In this document: positions 60,824 to 64,000 of the stretch, piece by piece
Layout: each line of letters opens with the position of its first letter
How positions within the stretch are numbered: the first letter of the stretch is position 1
Source: Rubripirellula tenax
Lineage (GTDB): Bacteria; Planctomycetota; Planctomycetia; Pirellulales; Pirellulaceae
Reading direction: 5' to 3'
Assembly (NCBI RefSeq): GCF_007860125.1
Contig: NZ_SJPW01000004.1
Location: 744,838 to 808,837 of the forward strand
Length of the DNA stretch: 64,000 bases
The notes under the pieces: generated by a model
The model's input: only the letters and a program-made list of their open reading frames with translations
Database searches by the model: none
What the model was told of the DNA's origin: nothing
Program-made: the position numbers and the translations under genes

Positions 60824-61341
60824 GCTATCCGCGCTCCGTTGCGATATTTGCGACCGCGAGCAATCGGGACGAAACCGGTGAGTCGGCTACGCCAACGCGT
60901 GCATTCTTCGCAAAGCCGATTGCCAGGGCCGAGCGAATAAAATTCGTCATCGCAGCGAAGACAAAATCGGTATCCAGGCTCGCCCAGCTTTGCCGGCACG
61001 CGACGGACGATGACCTCCGTTCGCGGGCAGTCCGCTTCCGGCTCGAACTTTTCGACTGTCAAACGAACGATCTGACTGTCGTCGTCATACGCTCCGCCAG
61101 CTTGCATCGCATCGAGCAACGCCTTGAGCGAGTTGTCCACGTCGCGGCGACGACGATCCACTGGTATCAAGCGAATGTCAACGATCAAGTCGCCGTCGTG
61201 CTTCTTCACCTTTTGAAGCTTCATCAGTCCGCGAACCGTTCTGCGGTACTCGCGACCTTCTTTACTGACGAGCACGCGGGTGCCGACGTGTCGCCAATAG
61301 CGATTGACTGAGGGAGGAAACGGAAGTTGCAGTCGCAGCAT
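60820..61341 (-). CDS. rusA: RusA-like Holliday junction resolvase with zinc finger
   Basis: Residues 1-125 are RusA-like: LPFPPSVNRYWRHVGTRVLV, then the acidic core VDRRRRDVDNSLKALLDAMQ and GAYDDDSQIVRL. The C-terminal tail adds a CxxC...CxxC zinc finger (FCLRCDDEFYSLGPGNRLCE). RusA cleaves four-way junctions, so it resolves replication intermediates before packaging. It follows a minus-strand terminator, so its transcript may start from readthrough or a nearby promoter. Confidence 0.92.
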   Translation of the reverse strand: MLRLQLPFPPSVNRYWRHVGTRVLVSKEGREYRRTVRGLMKLQKVKKHDGDLIVDIRLIPVDRRRRDVDNSLKALLDAMQAGGAYDDDSQIVRLTVEKFEPEADCPRTEVIVRRVPAKLGEPGYRFCLRCDDEFYSLGPGNRLCEECTRWRSRLTGFVPIARGRKYRNGARIA

Positions 61342-61371
61342 GATGTATCACTTGAATCGGTGTCGGCAGAC

Positions 61372-61412
61372 AAAAAAACAGCCGACCGGAATTGGGAGGC
61401 CGGCCGGCTGTC
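61372..61412 (-). terminator. intrinsic terminator between DUF669 and RusA genes
   Basis: On the minus strand ACAGCCGGCCGG pairs with CCGGTCGGCTGT and seven T follow. It lies 24 bases after the DUF669 stop and could attenuate the downstream replication genes. Confidence 0.85.
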
Positions 61413-61435
61413 GGGCTTGGAAACTGTGACCGAGA

Positions 61436-61894
61436 TCAACGTTTCCAAGGGGCGTCCGTGCCGCTGACTTGCGAAGCGGCGATCGGCTGAGCGACGACGT
61501 CCTTCTTCGAGTAGCCCTTCACTTCGTTTTGCAACTCGCCGGTGTCGTTGCGACGTTTGACTCGCACGTGAATCACGCACGGCAAGTTGTGTAAGTCCGC
61601 CGAGTCGGTTGGCACCAAGACGCCAACCGACCGGCAGATCGCAGACAACTCCCGCCGGGCGATTTCCACCGCGGTCGCGTTGGGGTTGTCGAGGTTGAGA
61701 CGCACCCAGAGAAGACGGTTTGCGTACTCGCCCTCCACGATCTGAAACGTCAACTGCAGGTAGTTGCCCGTGCCAGATTTCGTGGGTTTCATTTCGCTGT
61801 CAGTGATGACCGCGACGTACTTGCCGGAGGGGATCGGTTCGAGGTCGTCGGCTGGTTCGACAGTGTTTGCATCAAAGCCGTTGAGGTTGGCCAT
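61436..61894 (-). CDS. DUF669 phage protein
   Basis: This 152-residue protein matches DUF669: YVAVITDSEMKPTKSGTGNY, LQLTFQIVEGEYANRLLWVR, LNLDNPNATAVEIARRELSA and LPCVIHVRVKRRNDTGELQN. DUF669 proteins lie beside RecA-like ATPases and helicases in phages and are thought to act in replication or recombination, possibly as single-strand binding proteins. It starts two bases after the ATPase stop. Confidence 0.93.
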   Translation of the reverse strand: MANLNGFDANTVEPADDLEPIPSGKYVAVITDSEMKPTKSGTGNYLQLTFQIVEGEYANRLLWVRLNLDNPNATAVEIARRELSAICRSVGVLVPTDSADLHNLPCVIHVRVKRRNDTGELQNEVKGYSKKDVVAQPIAASQVSGTDAPWKR

Positions 61895-61896
61895 GG

Positions 61897-62682
61897 TTAG
61901 TTACCTTGGGTTTGAGGAGTGGGTGAGTTGTTGGTCAGTGCATTCACGAACGCCGACCACGAGAGCGGCAATTCTTCAGCGATGCCGTAGCGATTCTTGG
62001 CAACGCAACTGGGAGATCCGTAAGCACGCACGACACGTTCACCACCGTCTTTTCCGATGGCATGTGCAATCGTGCGTTTGCGATTGAAGCCACCGTCTTC
62101 GCTTTGCGTCCGCATCTTGCGAGTCGCGAACAGCACGGCGTCGCACCATTCCTTCACGAGGGCAGCGGCGTGCTTGTGCAGTCGCGGCGAATAGCGGTCG
62201 TAGGGTGAGGATTCAGGATCCTCGAACCGCTCGACCTTGGAATGAGCAATCAGAACGATCACCATGCCGCGAGAACGCAGCACATTGAGCAGGTCGAGCA
62301 CTTCACGCCACAATGAGAGGGCGTGCATGTAACCGCGAGCGTACCCGCCATCGACTTTTTCGATCGACTCGACAGCGTACTGCTGACAAAGTTTGTCCCA
62401 GACGAGACGCTCTAGCCAATCGAGCGAGTCGATCACGACGGATTCGTATCCGTGCTTTTCATTGACGAGCGTTTTCAGAGCGGCGACGACGTCATCGAAC
62501 TTTGTCGCCAGTGGAAAGCGATCGCATTCGATTTCGTCGAGACCGTCTTCGGTTTGAATGAAGATCGGTTTGGGAGCCTCGCTGCCGAAGGTCGACTTGC
62601 CGATGCCTTCGACACCGTAAAGCAAGACTCGCGGCGGCTTCGATTGCCGGCCGGATTGGATGGTTTCGAGGAGGTTGGTCAT
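61897..62682 (-). CDS. phage RecA/Sak4-like ATPase (AAA_24)
   Basis: This 261-residue protein has Walker A VLLYGVEGIGKSTFGSEAP, the following FIQTEDGLDEIE strand, Walker B YESVVIDSLDWLERLVWD and a VIVLIAHSKVERFE segment. It matches the AAA_24 phage ATPases related to Sak4, a single-strand annealing-type recombinase. With DUF669 and RusA it forms the recombination set. Confidence 0.92.
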   Translation of the reverse strand: MTNLLETIQSGRQSKPPRVLLYGVEGIGKSTFGSEAPKPIFIQTEDGLDEIECDRFPLATKFDDVVAALKTLVNEKHGYESVVIDSLDWLERLVWDKLCQQYAVESIEKVDGGYARGYMHALSLWREVLDLLNVLRSRGMVIVLIAHSKVERFEDPESSPYDRYSPRLHKHAAALVKEWCDAVLFATRKMRTQSEDGGFNRKRTIAHAIGKDGGERVVRAYGSPSCVAKNRYGIAEELPLSWSAFVNALTNNSPTPQTQGN

Positions 62683-62725
62683 GGGTTGGATGAATCCTTA
62701 TTGAATGGTTGAGAAGTTGGTTGTG

Positions 62726-62965
62726 TTAGAGGGTCGGAATCGCTTCGACATCGAAGTTGCCGTCGCGATCGCTCGTCACGAGGTAGTGTTTGAAATCAAC
62801 TTGCACGACGAAACGTTGGTCAGCTCCAAGTTGCTTGCGAAGTGATTTGCACGCTCCAGTGAAGTCTCTGGACGACTCGTTGAAGCGGTCGGCCGATCGC
62901 AGGTAACGACCGACCGCCAATGAAATGCCAACGCGGCGTTCGATGTCGAGCGAAATTGCGGACAT
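62726..62965 (-). CDS. hypothetical protein, 79 aa
   Basis: This small protein (ISLDIERRVGISLAVGRYLR then GADQRFVVQVDFKHYLVTSD) is not one I recognise. It precedes the recombination ATPase in the leftward early operon. Its start at 62965 has a GGTAAG-type sequence upstream. Confidence 0.6.
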   Translation of the reverse strand: MSAISLDIERRVGISLAVGRYLRSADRFNESSRDFTGACKSLRKQLGADQRFVVQVDFKHYLVTSDRDGNFDVEAIPTL

Positions 62966-63073
62966 GCTTACCTTTGGGAGTGATTGAGTTTTGAGGGTCG
63001 TTTGAGAGTTGCCCCGCTACCTCTAGACCTTCCGAGAAATCAGTCCAAACGGCGACGTCGGCCAAGATTTTTT

Positions 63074-63685
63074 TCAGGACAGGTAGTCGCGAAGTCCGGC
63101 TTCTTCAAAAACCTCGGCGATTCTCGGCACCCACGACTTTGCGGTTGAGCGAGGTACGCCCATCACTTCGGCCGCAGCCGTCAAGGTGTGTTCGCTGCGA
63201 AGTCGCAAGAACGTCTGCCACTGCTCAGGCAACGAAGCGATGACAGTTTTTATGTCCTCTTGCAGGTCGAACTGGTCGGTCGCCGGCATCGTCGTAAATT
63301 CCAGACGCCGGCGTTGATCGCTTTCACTGATGGTTTGAATCAACTCGCACGAATTTCCGTCACCGTCGCGGACCTGGACATTGAGCGAATGAGTCGCTTC
63401 TTTCGCTCGCAGTATCTGTCGGCGATATTCCAACAGGTTGCTTGCTTTCCGCTCGATGACCATCACGATGTATGGATTGCGATGACCGACGTCGTCTCGA
63501 TGATCCTTCATCGCGCTGTCGAGCTGACTCATCAGCTCTTGCTGCAGGTCCTCATCCTCGTACGGCTCGAACTCGGGGAAAGTCAGAAGCTGCTGAACCT
63601 TGCGCTGGATCACGGTCAAGGCAAAAGGGTCTTCGGAGAGCGGGCAGGCTTCGGTGGTGATAGGTGAAGATTGGCTTGGGGACAC
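63074..63685 (-). CDS. sigma factor-like HTH protein (phage regulator)
   Basis: The GTG at 63685 has GGAG five bases upstream and gives 203 residues; a longer frame runs across the operator-like repeats. Residues ~35-90 resemble sigma region 2 (EPYEDEDLQQELMSQLDSAM, then NPYIVMVIERKASNLLEYRR). The C-terminus has a region 4-type HTH: IASLPEQWQTFLRLRSEHTL, TAAAEVMGVPRSTAKSWVPR. It has the form of an ECF-like or phage-specific sigma. It is the first gene of the leftward early operon and a candidate to read repeats R1-R5. Confidence 0.78.
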   Translation of the reverse strand: MSPSQSSPITTEACPLSEDPFALTVIQRKVQQLLTFPEFEPYEDEDLQQELMSQLDSAMKDHRDDVGHRNPYIVMVIERKASNLLEYRRQILRAKEATHSLNVQVRDGDGNSCELIQTISESDQRRRLEFTTMPATDQFDLQEDIKTVIASLPEQWQTFLRLRSEHTLTAAAEVMGVPRSTAKSWVPRIAEVFEEAGLRDYLS

Positions 63686-63754
63686 GATGACTCCGTCGGC
63701 GTGTGGGTGAACTCGGTCGGCCGCGTTACAGCAGCGGCCACACCCACCGGCGAA

Positions 63755-63772
63755 GTTGCACGAAATCGCACT
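63755..63772. promoter_or_regulatory. operator-like repeat copy 1
   Basis: GTTGCACGAAATCGCACT, the same 18-mer core as in the second copy, upstream of the sigma-like gene. Confidence 0.65.
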
Positions 63773-63836
63773 CGGCGTTTTCTGCAACAGTGTTTCGCTT
63801 TGCAATTCACGGCGAAAAAACGGCGAAGTTTTTGTT

Positions 63837-63869
63837 GTTGCAGTTGCACGAAATCGCACTAACTGCAAC
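63837..63869. promoter_or_regulatory. operator-like inverted repeat, copy 2
   Basis: The 15-mer GCACGAAATCGCACT is flanked by a perfect 9-bp inverted repeat GTTGCAGTT/AACTGCAAC. Symmetry plus repetition suggests a dimeric repressor site controlling the leftward early operon. Confidence 0.68.
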
Positions 63870-64000
63870 TGCAACACTCTCTTGCCAACTTCCAGATGAA
63901 CCAATTCAGGAAATTTTTTGGCCGCTTGGACCAAACGTGTCACGGTCACACAACATGCTGGCGGATTCCCTTCACACGATTCCTACTCTTGGTAGTCACA

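Overview
The window reads as DNA from a planctomycete-like bacterium (Rhodopirellula-type GC content and style, many TTG/GTG starts, several protein types I associate with planctomycete prophages). It carries a long siphovirus-like (pro)phage. The host assignment is inference. No integrase, repressor, lysis gene or attachment site is visible, so I cannot say where the phage ends, or whether the left third is host DNA or phage cargo.

Layout: (1) 1-14.6 kb, minus strand, is a defence island. It holds the N-terminal ~799 codons of a DUF499 ATPase running off the left edge, its small HTH partner, and a tight four-gene operon: NERD-nuclease/UvrD helicase, a DruH-like protein, a giant DruE-like DEAH helicase with DUF1998, and a winged-helix/PD-(D/E)XK protein. 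A DUF2726 nuclease-like gene lies upstream. (2) 14.7-18.5 kb has a metallophosphoesterase and a Ro60/Rsr-type TROVE protein. Next to the TROVE gene are five structured RNA genes that look like bacterial Y RNAs; four carry circularly permuted tRNA-like domains. (3) 18.5-23.4 kb is a minus-strand array of 31 recognisable tRNA genes that together cover all 20 amino acids, with a few small protein genes between them. (4) 23.9-30.2 kb is a glycosylation/modification cassette: three GT-A glycosyltransferases, a fucosyltransferase-like enzyme, a GT25-sulfotransferase fusion, a radical SAM enzyme and a coupled Pro-rich protein. (5) 30.2-49.7 kb is the virion module, transcribed leftward: terminase, portal, protease-capsid fusion, decoration, head-tail and tail genes, tape measure, and a ~1000-residue serine-rich virion protein. 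(6) 49.8-54.3 kb is a rightward block of small genes in cassettes, driven by five copies of one promoter-like repeat. (7) 54.3-63.7 kb is a leftward replication/regulation module: ParB-methyltransferase, zeta-like kinase, primase-helicase, SF2 helicase, RusA, DUF669, RecA-like ATPase and a sigma-like factor. It is preceded by operator-like inverted repeats.

How the parts may work together: the sigma-like factor could read the repeated promoters of the small-gene cassettes. The serine-rich virion protein is a natural substrate for the adjacent sugar and sulfate transferases. The TROVE protein probably binds the neighbouring Y RNAs, whose tRNA-like domains mimic products of the tRNA array. The defence operon looks like an extended type III Druantia.

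Top observations: the TROVE/multi-Y-RNA/tRNA array, where stems covary between RNA copies; the serine-rich virion glycoprotein cassette; the five-copy promoter-terminator cassettes; and an in-frame TGA inside the major capsid gene.
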